From contig DASXZY010000045.1 of the NCBI GenBank assembly GCA_036501625.1, positions 186,001 to 250,000 of the forward strand: DNA of 64,000 nt, written 5' to 3'. The stretch's first letter is position 1. The number at the start of each line of letters is the position of its first letter. This document shows positions 8,801 through 17,374 of the stretch, piece after piece. The position numbers and the translations under genes were made by a program. The stretch is from Palsa-1400 sp036501625. GTDB lineage: Bacteria > Verrucomicrobiota > Verrucomicrobiia > Limisphaerales > Palsa-1400. The notes under the pieces are model-generated. The model was given only the letters and a program-made list of their open reading frames with translations. It made no database searches and was not told the DNA's origin.

Positions 8801-11320
8801 CGCGGCCAGAAAACGCTCCTGACCGTCACGGTCACGCAAGGAACCTTCCCCATTAGCAGCGTCACGCTTGATGCCTCACCGGTCGGCGGGTCATCAACGC
8901 TCGCGTTGATCCAGGCTGGCGGCGGGAATACTTATACCAACTCCATTACGGTCGGCGGCAGCCTCCCCGGCGGCAGCCAGGTCATGCTGACTGTTTCCAT
9001 CGCGGACAACCAAAGCGACGTCACGCTGGTGCCAGCTTCCCTCTCCATCTTGGCGGGAGTTTCCACTTGGACAGGCACGGCGGGCGACAGCCTTTGGAGC
9101 GACAATGGAAACTGGGCTGGCGGCGTCGGCCCCTTGAGCGGGGACGCTGTTGTATTTGCCGGGTCGCAGGGGCAAAACCCGGTTTTGGATCAATCCTATT
9201 CCCTCAGTTCAGTGACCTTTTCCAACGCCTCCGTCAGCTTTGTCATCACTGATGCCAATGGGGCCTCTCTCACGCTCAATCGCGGCATAACCAATAATTC
9301 CGCGCTGCCGCAAACCTTGGACGTGCCGATCCTTCTCAACACGGCCCAAACCTTTAGCACTGCCGCCGGAGATTTGTCCGTCGGCGGCGTCATTTCCGGC
9401 GTCACCTCGGCCCTGACCAATTCCGGCAACGGCGCGTTGACGCTGTCCGCCTCGAACACCTATGGCGGCGGCGCCACCGTCGCGTCAGGCGCCTTGGTCG
9501 TGGCCAACAATGCCGCTTTGGGCGCGGGCACGCTCACACTGGCGGGCGGCTCGATCTCCAATGCCGCCGGTGTCAATTACACCGTGCCGAACACGGTGCA
9601 GCTCACGGGCGCGTCCAGCGTCGTGGTGGGAACCAATGACACCCTGGCCTTGTCGGGCCAAATCAGCGGCCCCGGCAGCTTCACCGAGCTGGGCGGCGGG
9701 TCGCTCTTTTTGCCGTCCGTCAACAACTTCACGGGCGGCATGGCGGTCAGCCAGTCAATCCTGGACATCGGCAACAGTTCCGCGCTGGGGGCCGGCGTGC
9801 TCACCCTCGAGGATGGGTCGGTCATCACCAACGCCGCGGGCGGCAATTATGTCATTCCCAATTCCATAGACCTGGCCGGCCAAGCCGCAATCTCTGTCGA
9901 GACCAACACCGGTTTCTCGTTCAGCGGCCCAATCACCAACGCCGGCAGCCTGACCTTGAATGGCAGCGGCCGGGTCAGCTTCATCGGCACTTCCACGAAT
10001 GCCTACACGGGTGGCATCGTCGTGTTTTCGGGCGTGCTGGACGTGGAGAACCCTCACTCGCCATTGGGCATGGGCACGCTCACCCTCGCGGGCGGCTCAC
10101 TGGAAGATAACAGCGGCACCAGCGTGACGCTCTCCAATAACATCACCGCCCAGGCTGGCACCGCCTCCACGTTAATCAACGCCAGCGCCTCCGCCCCCAT
10201 TTTGAATCTGGCCGGAAATATCTCCGGCTCCGGCAGTCTCAACCTCATCGGCACCGTCGGCGGCGCGCTTCCGGTCATGGAATTAAGCGGCAACAATGCC
10301 GGTTTTACGGGCACCTTCACTGCCAACCCGGACAGCGTTTACCAAGTCCTGCAATTCGGATCGCCCAACGCGGGCAGCGCCAATGCCACCTGGATTTTCG
10401 CGCTGCCCAACGGCTACGGCCTCAATACGACCAGCCCAAGCTTTACCTTCGGCAGCGGCACGATCTCCTTCGGCTCGCTCTCATCCAGCCCCGCCACCGG
10501 CGGCGGCAATTGGCTCTTCCAGAACCCCGGCAACGGCATTATTACGCTGGAAATCGGCGCGCTCGAATCCAATGACGTCTTCGACGCCGTTCTCCCGGCC
10601 ACCGGCAATCTTAATATCCTTAAAGTCGGCGCGGCTGAAACCGCCTTCAACGGCAACAGTCCCGGCTTCAACGGCCTGGACGAAGTCGCCGGCGGAACCA
10701 ATGAAATTACCACCGCCTGGCAGACGGCCAGCCAGGTGCAAGTGGACAACGGAGGCACCTTTGGCGTCATCGACGTTTTCAATCAAAAATCAGCCCAGGT
10801 CGGCAGCATGGCGGTCAATCCTGGCGCCAATTTGTTCATCGATCAGCCGTATTTCTCCGGCCTGATACCCCTCAATTTGACAGGCAGCATGACCGTCAAC
10901 GGCGTTTGCACGGTCACCGTTGCCGACCCCGGCGCTCTCAACCAGGGGGGCGTCTATCCGCTCATCGGTTATACAAATTCGTCCGGCTCGGGGCATTTCG
11001 TTCTCAACCCGCTGGCCAACGGGCTGGCGGCCGGCATCATCAACGACCCTGCCAACGGCGGACTGCTCATCACGCTGCCGCTAACCTTCCCACTGGTTCC
11101 AACCAACCTGACATTCTCAACCACAAGATCATCCGGCATGACCACGCTGAATCTGACATGGCCCTCGACTTATTTGGGATGGGCGCTGCAAAGCAACAAC
11201 GTCTCATTGTCCGACGACACCGCCTGGGGTTTGGTCTCCGGCTCCGAATTCACCAACGGCGCCAGCATCACCGTGAATCCCGGCCAAAAAAGCGCATTCT
11301 TCCGCCTCGCGCTCCCATAA
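5879..11320 (+). CDS. Autotransporter-associated beta-strand repeat protein, 1813 aa
   Basis: A very large secreted protein. After a basic N-terminus comes a hydrophobic stretch (about residues 30-55, LTLCAAVSLGLMDVLCPRAS), probably an unusually placed signal peptide. The body is a series of Gly/Ser/Thr/Asn-rich units typical of autotransporter-associated beta-strand repeats (TIGR02601-type), for example LTLTGTNTYTGGTTLASG and LTLSASNTYGGGATVASG, predicted to fold as a parallel beta-helix. An Ig-like segment (about 970-1060) splits two helix regions. The protein does not end in a membrane beta-barrel; it ends in a beta-sandwich of about 60 residues finishing SAFFRLALP. Such proteins are common in Verrucomicrobiota and are thought to be cell-surface or outer-membrane-associated; binding targets are unknown. 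AAAGG lies just upstream of the ATG, and a second in-frame ATG follows two codons later. Confidence 0.9.
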   Translation: MSMTHVAPPQNSAARAHSSGSARKRSPRRFWQRLTLCAAVSLGLMDVLCPRASAIILYWNTTGGVVNTGGGAGTWDTGISSFWTASPAGGPLITWTSDSDAFFVNAAGNAVTLSGLVELNSLQQETNGTITIISPTSSADTLQIDGNTGILNGIAPNGTTVGGGALTINSAVTLNNTNITIGAQSGITITGPIGDGGNGYGFTKVGAGTLTLNTSASAYTGPTIVEQGVLLLNDPGLTGVSPLVNSPVVIGNPSAGLNFPELIITETAADANTVIPRPSVTINSPNVTATTQNAISLDINATGTGNTVESFPSWTMKAGDFRAFLNPASGANLQVDVTNIVRSPGAVLQIVRDTANTVINLGRGPITNLAAGQVNLVFNNPPALSGGGGAADSPTISVLPWACVAGVLPVGIAVGTEVPATYDPANGLRGLNTNTEMVALSSSATGAQNTVIPAAGVTLAGNTSVNSLWGPSGTVTLGGNTLSILSGTIVANGSCQIGISPNDGFLAFGANEAEIFVANARILTIDSVITGTGGMTIGLDNLNQSAIKSNVVLNAANTISGITRIVGNSAPIIDAEVNNTLALQNTTLDYNNYGAFLSFGSITAATFGGLEGAQSLALPVALTIGGDGDSTTYSGALSGAGSLIKSGPGSFTLTGTNTYTGGTTLASGQLNINYGGNSSANSAVGSGTLTLQSGTFDNTSGAPITLAANNPQIWNGSFAFNGSSALNLGSGAVTLQGNSQLTVNAGTLSVGGGISGLGYSLTLAGNGVLALGGNSTYSGDTAVNGGTLALSGSAAIGASPAITIASGAKLDVSALSSTFTLASGQKLFAGGTVNGSVAASSGSSVYAGADGSFGANTFNNNLALASGATANFDLGDSASGPNDLLTVSGNLALNGNTLHIKAPSASASLDTADYTLFMVSGTTSGSFAATPAWDVQPSNFSHYTVVTSGNTVKLHYSNNSLPEGAASFSPSTVGRGQKTLLTVTVTQGTFPISSVTLDASPVGGSSTLALIQAGGGNTYTNSITVGGSLPGGSQVMLTVSIADNQSDVTLVPASLSILAGVSTWTGTAGDSLWSDNGNWAGGVGPLSGDAVVFAGSQGQNPVLDQSYSLSSVTFSNASVSFVITDANGASLTLNRGITNNSALPQTLDVPILLNTAQTFSTAAGDLSVGGVISGVTSALTNSGNGALTLSASNTYGGGATVASGALVVANNAALGAGTLTLAGGSISNAAGVNYTVPNTVQLTGASSVVVGTNDTLALSGQISGPGSFTELGGGSLFLPSVNNFTGGMAVSQSILDIGNSSALGAGVLTLEDGSVITNAAGGNYVIPNSIDLAGQAAISVETNTGFSFSGPITNAGSLTLNGSGRVSFIGTSTNAYTGGIVVFSGVLDVENPHSPLGMGTLTLAGGSLEDNSGTSVTLSNNITAQAGTASTLINASASAPILNLAGNISGSGSLNLIGTVGGALPVMELSGNNAGFTGTFTANPDSVYQVLQFGSPNAGSANATWIFALPNGYGLNTTSPSFTFGSGTISFGSLSSSPATGGGNWLFQNPGNGIITLEIGALESNDVFDAVLPATGNLNILKVGAAETAFNGNSPGFNGLDEVAGGTNEITTAWQTASQVQVDNGGTFGVIDVFNQKSAQVGSMAVNPGANLFIDQPYFSGLIPLNLTGSMTVNGVCTVTVADPGALNQGGVYPLIGYTNSSGSGHFVLNPLANGLAAGIINDPANGGLLITLPLTFPLVPTNLTFSTTRSSGMTTLNLTWPSTYLGWALQSNNVSLSDDTAWGLVSGSEFTNGASITVNPGQKSAFFRLALP

Positions 11321-11381
11321 TCGTCCGCCATTTCCGGCGCATTTCGGAATTGAATTTTGAGCTTCTTGCCCGGAAGCTCAA

Positions 11382-12974
11382 ATGATGAGTCTTCATCGCA
11401 GATCATTTCTCGCCCGGATTGGATTGGGCGCGGCTGGGATCGGCCTCGCGGCCGGATTGCCGGAATGGAGTTTCGCGCAAAAGAGGGTCGTTGAGGGATT
11501 GCCGCGAAGCACTCCGGAAGAGCAGGGGGTTTCCTCCGCCGCCATCCTCGCGTTTCTGGATGAAATCCACAGGAGCAAGCACGAGTTTCAGAGTTTCATG
11601 TTCGTGCGAAACGGCCACGTGATCGCCGAAGGCTGGTGGACGCCCTACCGAAAAACCGCCCGGCACATGCTCTATTCGTTGAGCAAGAGTTTTACTTCCA
11701 CCGCCGTTGGCTTCGCCGTCGCGGAAGGCAAACTCAGCGTCAACGACACAGTCATTTCCTTTTTTCCGGATGACCGGCCCGCCACCATCAGCGAAAATCT
11801 GGCCGCCTTGCGCGTCAAACATTTGTTGACGATGTCCGCCGGGCACGCCACCGACACCACCCCCACCGTCACCAAGGAGCAAAATTGGCCGCGCGCGTTC
11901 CTGGCGCTGGACATCGCTCATCCGCCCGGCACAGAATTTCTCTACAACAGCGGCGCCACCTACATGCTCTCCGCCATCGTGCAGACCGTGACGGGGCGCA
12001 AAGTGATCGATTACCTCCGCCCGCACCTTTTTGAGCCGCTGGAAATGGACGATATCACATGGGAAATATGCCCGCGCGGCATCAACACCGGCGGCTGGGG
12101 CTTGAGCGTCCGCACGGAGAGCCTGGCAAAATTCGGCCAGTTCTATCTGCAAAAAGGCGCGTGGAACGGCCGCCAGATTCTGCCCGCCGCGTGGGTCGAG
12201 GAAGCCACGACTTTCAAAATCCAGCAGCCAGCCGTCAACGGCGCCGATCTGGAAAAGACCAAGCTTGCCAGCGACTGGCATCAGGGCTACTGCTGCCAAT
12301 TCTGGCGCTGCCGTCATAATGCCTTTCGCGGCGACGGCGCATTCGGGCAGTTCGACATCGTCATGCCGGACCAAAAAGCCGTCGTGGCCATCACTTCGGA
12401 AACCGGCAGCATGCAGGGCGAATTGGATTTAGTCTGGAAGCACCTGCTCCCAGCCATGAAGGACCAGCCGCTGCCGGCCGATGCGCTATCGCACGAGCGC
12501 CTCGAACGCGCGCTGGCCTCGCTGGCGCTGCCGTTCCCGGATGGAAAAACTGCTTCGCCGATGGCCTCCCAAATTTCCGGCAAGACTTTCAAGGTGGAAT
12601 CCAACTCGCAGGGCATCGAGAATGTTTCGTTCCAATTTCAGGGCGGCTCATGCGTCTTCTCGACGGGCAGTGGCGATGCCGGCAATCCAATTACGTGCGG
12701 CCTCGGCCAATGGGCCGATGGCGTGACCAACATGCCCGGCGTCCCGCCCAAAATCACCGTCGGCGATTTGCGCCCGGCCAAAGTTGCCGCGGCCGCCGCC
12801 TGGCGGGACGACCACACGCTCGAAATGCGTTGGCGCTTTTACGAAACGCCGCACTCCGAAAAGGTCACCTGCCAATTCGAAGGGGACAAAGTCAAAATCG
12901 AGTTCCTGGCCAGCATTGCCGAAAAATCCGGCCACCCGGACCCGCATCTCATGCTTCGCGCCACCGCGGTTTAG
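11382..12974 (+). CDS. Tat-exported serine hydrolase, beta-lactamase class C-like fold
   Basis: A serine hydrolase of the beta-lactamase/D-alanyl-D-alanine peptidase/esterase family (PF00144). The N-terminus carries a twin-arginine signal (RRSFLARIGLG) followed by a hydrophobic stretch ending WSFA, so a folded export route is likely. The catalytic SxxK is SLSK (Ser99, Lys102). The Tyr motif is YNSG in FLYNSGATYMLSAIVQ, and a GAFGQFDIVMP segment replaces the third HxG/KTG box, as in many non-lactamase esterases. The C-terminal 150 residues form an extra domain of uncertain function. At 530 residues it is longer than true beta-lactamases, so peptidase or esterase activity is more likely than antibiotic hydrolysis. 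It lies 61 bases after the large surface protein and 4 bases before the broken radical SAM gene. Confidence 0.88.
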   Translation: MMSLHRRSFLARIGLGAAGIGLAAGLPEWSFAQKRVVEGLPRSTPEEQGVSSAAILAFLDEIHRSKHEFQSFMFVRNGHVIAEGWWTPYRKTARHMLYSLSKSFTSTAVGFAVAEGKLSVNDTVISFFPDDRPATISENLAALRVKHLLTMSAGHATDTTPTVTKEQNWPRAFLALDIAHPPGTEFLYNSGATYMLSAIVQTVTGRKVIDYLRPHLFEPLEMDDITWEICPRGINTGGWGLSVRTESLAKFGQFYLQKGAWNGRQILPAAWVEEATTFKIQQPAVNGADLEKTKLASDWHQGYCCQFWRCRHNAFRGDGAFGQFDIVMPDQKAVVAITSETGSMQGELDLVWKHLLPAMKDQPLPADALSHERLERALASLALPFPDGKTASPMASQISGKTFKVESNSQGIENVSFQFQGGSCVFSTGSGDAGNPITCGLGQWADGVTNMPGVPPKITVGDLRPAKVAAAAAWRDDHTLEMRWRFYETPHSEKVTCQFEGDKVKIEFLASIAEKSGHPDPHLMLRATAV

Positions 12975-12978
12975 CGCG

Positions 12979-13281
12979 ATGAACATCGTCTTGACAACGC
13001 TGAACGCGCGTTACATCCACGCCTCCTTCGGTTTGCGTTATCTAATGGCCAACCTCGGCCCGCTGCGCGAGCACGCCTGCCTGCTGGAATTTGACATTCA
13101 GGAGCGGCCCGCCGACGTCGCCGAAGCCATTCTCGCGCGCGACCCAAAAATCGCCGGCTTGGGCGTTTACATCTGGAATGCCGCGCAAACCACCCAGGTC
13201 GTGGCGATTCTCAAGCGCGTCCGCCCTGATTTGACGGTCGTTCTCGGCGGGCCGGAGGTGAGCTACGAACCGGAGCAGTAG
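12979..13281 (+). pseudogene. N-terminal B12-binding fragment of radical SAM protein, ended by in-frame TAG
   Basis: From the ATG at 12979 the frame encodes 100 residues of a cobalamin-binding Rossmann domain (MNIVLTTLNARYIHASFGLR; VVLGGPEVSYEPEQ) and then hits TAG at 13279-13281. The same frame reads on without a shift as EIVRLADYVVTGEGDLKF into the radical SAM part, which is what intact relatives show at this join. A CAG-to-TAG change in a Gln-Gln pair is the simplest explanation. Alternatives are a base-calling error or suppression of the stop. The fragment alone could not act as an enzyme. Confidence 0.75.
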
Positions 13282-13308
13282 GAGATCGTCCGCCTGGCCG
13301 ATTACGTC

Positions 13309-14526
13309 GTGACTGGCGAAGGCGACCTCAAATTCGCCGAACTTTGCGCGCGAATCCTCGCGGGCGCCCCGCCGCCGGAGAAAATCGTCCCCGCCCCCGT
13401 GCCGGACCTCGCCCAACTGGCGCTGCCCTATGATCTTTATACCGATGAAGACGTGGCCCACCGCGTCATTTACGTGGAGGCCTCGCGCGGCTGCCCGTTC
13501 ACCTGCGAATTCTGCCTCTCGTCGCTCGACGTGCCGGTGCGGCAATTTCCGCTGGCGGCTTTGCTGGAGCGATTGCTGCGGCTGCTGGAGCGCGGCGTCA
13601 GTCAATTCAAATTTGTGGACCGCACCTTCAATTTGAACATCGCCTCCAGCAAGGCCATTCTGGAATTTTTCCTCGCGCGATGGCGGCCCGGCTTGTTCAT
13701 CCATTTTGAAATGATTCCAGACCGCCTGCCAGAGGCCCTGCGCGGCGTCATCGCCCAATTTCCCCCTGGCGCGCTGCAATTCGAGGTGGGCGTCCAAACT
13801 TTCAACGAGGCCGTCTCAAAAAACATCAGCCGCCGCCAGGATTACGCGCGCCTGGAGGACAACTTCCGTTTTCTGCGCGGACAGACGGGCGTTTATGTTC
13901 ATGCCGATTTGATCGCCGGCCTGCCCGGTGAAACACTGGAAAGTTTCGCCGCCGGCTTCGACCGGTTGGTCGCGCTGGGGCCGCAGGAAATCCAGGTTGG
14001 CATTTTGAAACGGCTGCGCGGCACGCCCATCGTCCGCCATGACGAGCCTTGGCGCATGGTTTACAGCCCGCATCCGCCCTACGAGATTCTGAGCAACAGC
14101 CTCCTGGATTTTGGCGTCATGCAGCGATTGCGCCGCTTCGCCCGCCACTGGGATTTGACCGGCAACAGCGGCAATTTCGTCGAAACCACGCTGCTGCTGT
14201 GGCATGGCGGCGCGCCGCCCTTCCATGCGTTCATGAAGTGGAGCGATTGGCTGCACGCCCGCGCGGGCCGGACGCACGGCATCGCGCTGGCCCGGCTGGC
14301 CGAATGGCTCTTCGAGTATTTGACATCCGAAAACGCCCTGCCCGCCGCGGATGTGGCCCAAACTTTGTGGCGCGATTGGCGCCGCGCCGGCCGCCGGGAG
14401 AAACCGCCCTTTCTGGCCGATTATTTGACAGATGAAGAAACGCCGGAGCGCCGCGCGAAGTCCGCGCTCCCAAAGCGCCAGGCCCGCCGCTCATTTCCCG
14501 ATCCTGCTCCCAATCTTTTTAGCTGA
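13309..14526 (+). CDS. Radical SAM protein, C-terminal part after the in-frame stop (DUF4080-type)
   Basis: This open part carries the radical SAM domain of a B12-binding family enzyme. The cluster motif GCPFTCEFC supplies the Cys residues for a [4Fe-4S] cluster (about 62, 66 and 69 counted from a GTG at 13309). A TIM-barrel region follows, with FEVGVQTFNEAV and HADLIAGLPGET motifs typical of Elp3/BchE-like radical SAM proteins. The C-terminal 180 residues resemble DUF4080. Any separate product would have to start at the GTG and would lack the cobalamin domain, so it is probably non-functional unless the TAG is a sequencing error. Intact relatives are widespread in bacteria, but their reaction is not established. 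It is followed closely by the AHSA1-like gene. Confidence 0.75.
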   Translation: MTGEGDLKFAELCARILAGAPPPEKIVPAPVPDLAQLALPYDLYTDEDVAHRVIYVEASRGCPFTCEFCLSSLDVPVRQFPLAALLERLLRLLERGVSQFKFVDRTFNLNIASSKAILEFFLARWRPGLFIHFEMIPDRLPEALRGVIAQFPPGALQFEVGVQTFNEAVSKNISRRQDYARLEDNFRFLRGQTGVYVHADLIAGLPGETLESFAAGFDRLVALGPQEIQVGILKRLRGTPIVRHDEPWRMVYSPHPPYEILSNSLLDFGVMQRLRRFARHWDLTGNSGNFVETTLLLWHGGAPPFHAFMKWSDWLHARAGRTHGIALARLAEWLFEYLTSENALPAADVAQTLWRDWRRAGRREKPPFLADYLTDEETPERRAKSALPKRQARRSFPDPAPNLFS

Positions 14527-14572
14527 TTACGATTAAGAGGAGGATTACGATCAGGAAAAAAGGAAAACAAAC

Positions 14573-15025
14573 ATGTCAACACACACCATCCGCCTCCACC
14601 GCGTTCTTCGCGCCAAACCAGAAAGAATCTATCGCGCTTTTCTTGACGCCGACGCCATGAACAAGTGGCTTCCCCCAAATGGATTCACCGGCAAGGTCCA
14701 CCACATGGACGCGAAAGTGGGCGGCAGTTTCAAAATGTCCTTCACTAATTTCACGACCGGCAAGGTACATTCGTTCGGCGGCGAATATCAGGAACTCACA
14801 CCCCACGAGCGCATCCGTTACACCGACAAATTCGACGACCCAAACCTGCCCGGCATCATTCAAGTGACTGTGACGCTCAAGACGGTCTTCTGCGGAACAG
14901 AATTGAACATCGTCCAAGAGGGAATTCCCAGCGTCATTCCGGCTGAGGCCTGCTACTTAGGCTGGCAGGAGTCGCTCATCCTGCTTGCCAAATTGGTTGA
15001 GGCCGAAATCCCGGACAATCCTTAG
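14573..15025 (+). CDS. SRPBCC / AHSA1-like domain protein
   Basis: A 150-residue cytoplasmic protein of the START/SRPBCC superfamily, AHSA1 subfamily. The opening RVLRAKPERIYRAFLDADAMNKWL is the family's usual N-terminal strand and helix with its conserved Trp, and the end ACYLGWQESLILLAKLVE is the long C-terminal helix with the conserved GW. The fold makes a hydrophobic pocket; ligands vary and the physiological role of most bacterial members is unknown. AAGGA stands 9 bases before the ATG. It spans the whole family length with no truncation. Confidence 0.88.
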   Translation: MSTHTIRLHRVLRAKPERIYRAFLDADAMNKWLPPNGFTGKVHHMDAKVGGSFKMSFTNFTTGKVHSFGGEYQELTPHERIRYTDKFDDPNLPGIIQVTVTLKTVFCGTELNIVQEGIPSVIPAEACYLGWQESLILLAKLVEAEIPDNP

Positions 15026-15042
15026 TTTCGTGTCCATTTTCC

Positions 15043-15071
15043 TTGCATTGGCGAAATAAATCCGGTTATAA
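15043..15071 (+). promoter_or_regulatory. Candidate sigma-70 promoter for the beta-helix gene
   Basis: TTGCAT at 15043-15048 is 17 bp from TTATAA at 15066-15071. The ATG of the next gene is only 8 bases after the -10 box, so a transcript from here would be almost leaderless. Confidence 0.4.
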
Positions 15072-15078
15072 ATTGCTT

Positions 15079-15996
15079 ATGATGACGAAGCTGAATCGTT
15101 CTTGGCTGGCAGGCGCGCTGGCCGTAATGGCATTTCTTGGATGGAGCCCCTCTCTCATGGCCCAAGCCTCGCGCACTTGGATTTCCGGCGTCGGGGATGA
15201 CGCCAATCCAGGCTCCCGCACCGCGCCCTGCAAAACTATTGCGGGGGCCATCTCCAAGACGGTGGCTGGCGGCGAAATCGATGCCATCGACCCCGGCGGC
15301 TTTGGCGGCGTCACTATTACTAAAGCCATTACACTGGATGGAAAGGGGCCTTTGGCGAGCATACTGGTGGGAGACGCCTCCGGCATCAACATCGCAGCCG
15401 GAGCCAATGACGTTGTCACCATCCGCAATTATGCCATTAATGGCATCGGCGGCACCCCCAGTCCTGGCCTTTTCGGAATCAACATCATATCAGCCGGGGA
15501 AGTGCGCATTGAAAATTGCGTCATTTTCGGTTTTTCAACGAATGGCATCAATTTTGCCTCGTCCGGCAACACCACCCTCTATGTGCAAAATTGCCAAATC
15601 CACAACTGCGCGGACGGCATCTATGCCCGCAACACCTCCGGCCCAGCCAATATCGTCGTCGAGAGCTGCCAGATCGCCCAATGCCACACCGGCTTCTTCG
15701 GTGATGCCAACACCGTCGCTTCCATTCGCAACAGCCTGTTCGCCCAAAATACCGGGACGGGCATCAACATAGCGGCGCCAACAGCCACGGCTTCGATCGA
15801 CAATACCGAAGTCAGCCAAAACGGAACCGGCCTTGCCGTCGGCGGCAGTGCCATCATTTCGCGGGATTCCATTATCAACAACACGGGAGCCGGCTTGTCC
15901 GCTGCGGCTGGCGGTTCCATCCGCACGATCCACAACAACCTGATCACCGGCAACAACCCCGATGGCGCCTCCACCGGCTCCCTGCCGCTTAAATAA
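15079..15996 (+). CDS. Secreted right-handed beta-helix protein
   Basis: A 305-residue exported protein. Residues 1-32 form a signal peptide (a Lys/Arg start, then LAGALAVMAFLGWSPSLMAQA). Next comes the ISGVGDDANPGSRTAPCKTI motif typical of DUF1565/pectate-lyase-like beta-helix proteins, followed by repeated short strands (VRIENCVIFGFSTNGI; IVVESCQIAQCHTGF; ASIRNSLFAQNTGTGI; ASIDNTEVSQNGTGL), one per helix turn of roughly 22-24 residues. No lyase catalytic residues could be assigned, so it may be structural or sugar-binding rather than enzymatic. The 3' end overlaps the start of the next gene by 35 bases if that gene uses the ATG at 15962. The start is the first of two consecutive ATGs. Confidence 0.85.
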   Translation: MMTKLNRSWLAGALAVMAFLGWSPSLMAQASRTWISGVGDDANPGSRTAPCKTIAGAISKTVAGGEIDAIDPGGFGGVTITKAITLDGKGPLASILVGDASGINIAAGANDVVTIRNYAINGIGGTPSPGLFGINIISAGEVRIENCVIFGFSTNGINFASSGNTTLYVQNCQIHNCADGIYARNTSGPANIVVESCQIAQCHTGFFGDANTVASIRNSLFAQNTGTGINIAAPTATASIDNTEVSQNGTGLAVGGSAIISRDSIINNTGAGLSAAAGGSIRTIHNNLITGNNPDGASTGSLPLK

Positions 15997-17374
15997 CCAG
16001 AAACAAGTCCGCGCCTTGCGTCCGAAATCTTCATCCAGTTCTTTGTCGCGGATCGCGTTCCCAACTGCGGCTTCGGCTCTCATGGGCCTGTTGATCGCCG
16101 GGAATCTGGCCGCCGATCCGACGCCGTTCGAGCCGCTCTATCCCGGTTCCGTTCCGCTTTCCGGTCTTCTCCTAGCCCCGGATGGAAACTATTACGGCAC
16201 GAGTCCCTATGGCGGCGCCAACGACCTCGGCATGGTTTTTCGGCTCACTCCCGGCGGCGTCTTGCAGCCCATCTACAGTTTTACCGGAAACAACGATGGC
16301 GCGAACCCAGCCGCGCCGCTCGCGCTGGGAGCTGACAACTACCTTTACGGGACCACCCGCTACGGCGGCTCGAACCAATCCGGTGGTATTTTTAAAATCG
16401 ACACCTACGGCAACTTTCAGCCGCTTGCGCTGATCGGCGGCGCCTTGGGAGCTGAGCCGGCCGGGGGCATGGCCAAATCGACTAATAATTTCATGTTCGG
16501 CACGACCAGCGCCGGAGGCTCCAATGGCTTTGGCACTATTTTTAGAACCGGCACCCACACCGGTTTCGCAAGTGTGTACAGCTTTTCCGGTTCCGATGGC
16601 AGCGACCCGGAAGCGTCCCTCCTGGCGGGCGTCGATGGCGCGTTGTATGGAACGGCCCAAACGGGCGGCGCGGCCAACGATGGAACCATTTTCCGCATCA
16701 CCACCGCCGGTTCTTTCCAGTTGCTCCACAGTTTCAAAGGCAGCGATGGAGTCATGCCCGGCGCTCTTGTCCAAGGCTCGAACGGCGCTCTTTACGGCTC
16801 CACAGCCTACGGCGGCGCGGGATTTGGAACCATCTTTTCCATTCAGCCCGACGGCTCGCTCTTTGCCACCCTTTACAATCCGGCAGTGGAAGGCGGCGGC
16901 TCCAATCCCTCCGGCGGATTGGCCGTCGGCGCGGACGGCAACCTTTACGCAACGGCCATTCACGGAGGGGCGAATGGGTTCGGCTCGCTTTTTGAAGAAT
17001 CCCCGGCCGGAATGGCCGTGCAACACAGTTTCATCAGCGACGCCCTAAGCGACGGCGCCAATCCCGCCGGCCTGAGCAGCGCCGACGGCTACACGCTGGC
17101 GGGCACAACGCTCTCTGGAAACGCTTATCTCTTTTATCTCCCGCCGCTATTGAAGCCGGCCCCCGGCGCTGTTCCCGGCAGCTTTCGATTCACCTTTGCC
17201 TACGCCGCCGGCAACGTCTTCCGCGTGCTCGCCACCACGAATCTGGCCCTCCCCATCAGCAAATGGACAGACCTTGGCTACGCCGATGAAGGCCCCGTGC
17301 CCGGCGAATATGGTTTCACCAGCGCCCCCGTGGCAAACTCCCCGCAACTCTATTTCACTGTCCGTTCCCACTGA
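15962..17374 (+). CDS. GloVer-repeat (TIGR03803) secreted protein
   Basis: An exported protein built from repeats of the family named after Gloeobacter and Verrucomicrobia, in which a core like G(N/A)LYGTT.YGG(A/S)N..GT(I/V)F....G..... recurs. At least seven copies are visible between about residues 60 and 370 and are predicted to form a propeller. A hydrophobic segment (SALMGLLIAGNLAA, residues about 38-51) is the likely signal peptide. The ATG at 15962 overlaps the preceding gene; an in-frame TTG at 16016 would give a more ordinary N-terminus, so the start is uncertain. The last 60 residues (FRVLATTNLALPISKW... to LYFTVRSH) match the type of beta-sandwich that also ends the other large surface proteins here. 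Its role is unknown; a surface location is inferred. Confidence 0.85.
   Translation: MAPPPAPCRLNNQKQVRALRPKSSSSSLSRIAFPTAASALMGLLIAGNLAADPTPFEPLYPGSVPLSGLLLAPDGNYYGTSPYGGANDLGMVFRLTPGGVLQPIYSFTGNNDGANPAAPLALGADNYLYGTTRYGGSNQSGGIFKIDTYGNFQPLALIGGALGAEPAGGMAKSTNNFMFGTTSAGGSNGFGTIFRTGTHTGFASVYSFSGSDGSDPEASLLAGVDGALYGTAQTGGAANDGTIFRITTAGSFQLLHSFKGSDGVMPGALVQGSNGALYGSTAYGGAGFGTIFSIQPDGSLFATLYNPAVEGGGSNPSGGLAVGADGNLYATAIHGGANGFGSLFEESPAGMAVQHSFISDALSDGANPAGLSSADGYTLAGTTLSGNAYLFYLPPLLKPAPGAVPGSFRFTFAYAAGNVFRVLATTNLALPISKWTDLGYADEGPVPGEYGFTSAPVANSPQLYFTVRSH

Noticed and set aside
13279..13281. TAG in the radical SAM gene as a recoded (pyrrolysine-like) codon
   Set aside because: TAG is used as an ordinary terminator nearby (for example at 12972-12974 and after rpsA), and the codon replaced looks like Gln by comparison with the expected sequence.
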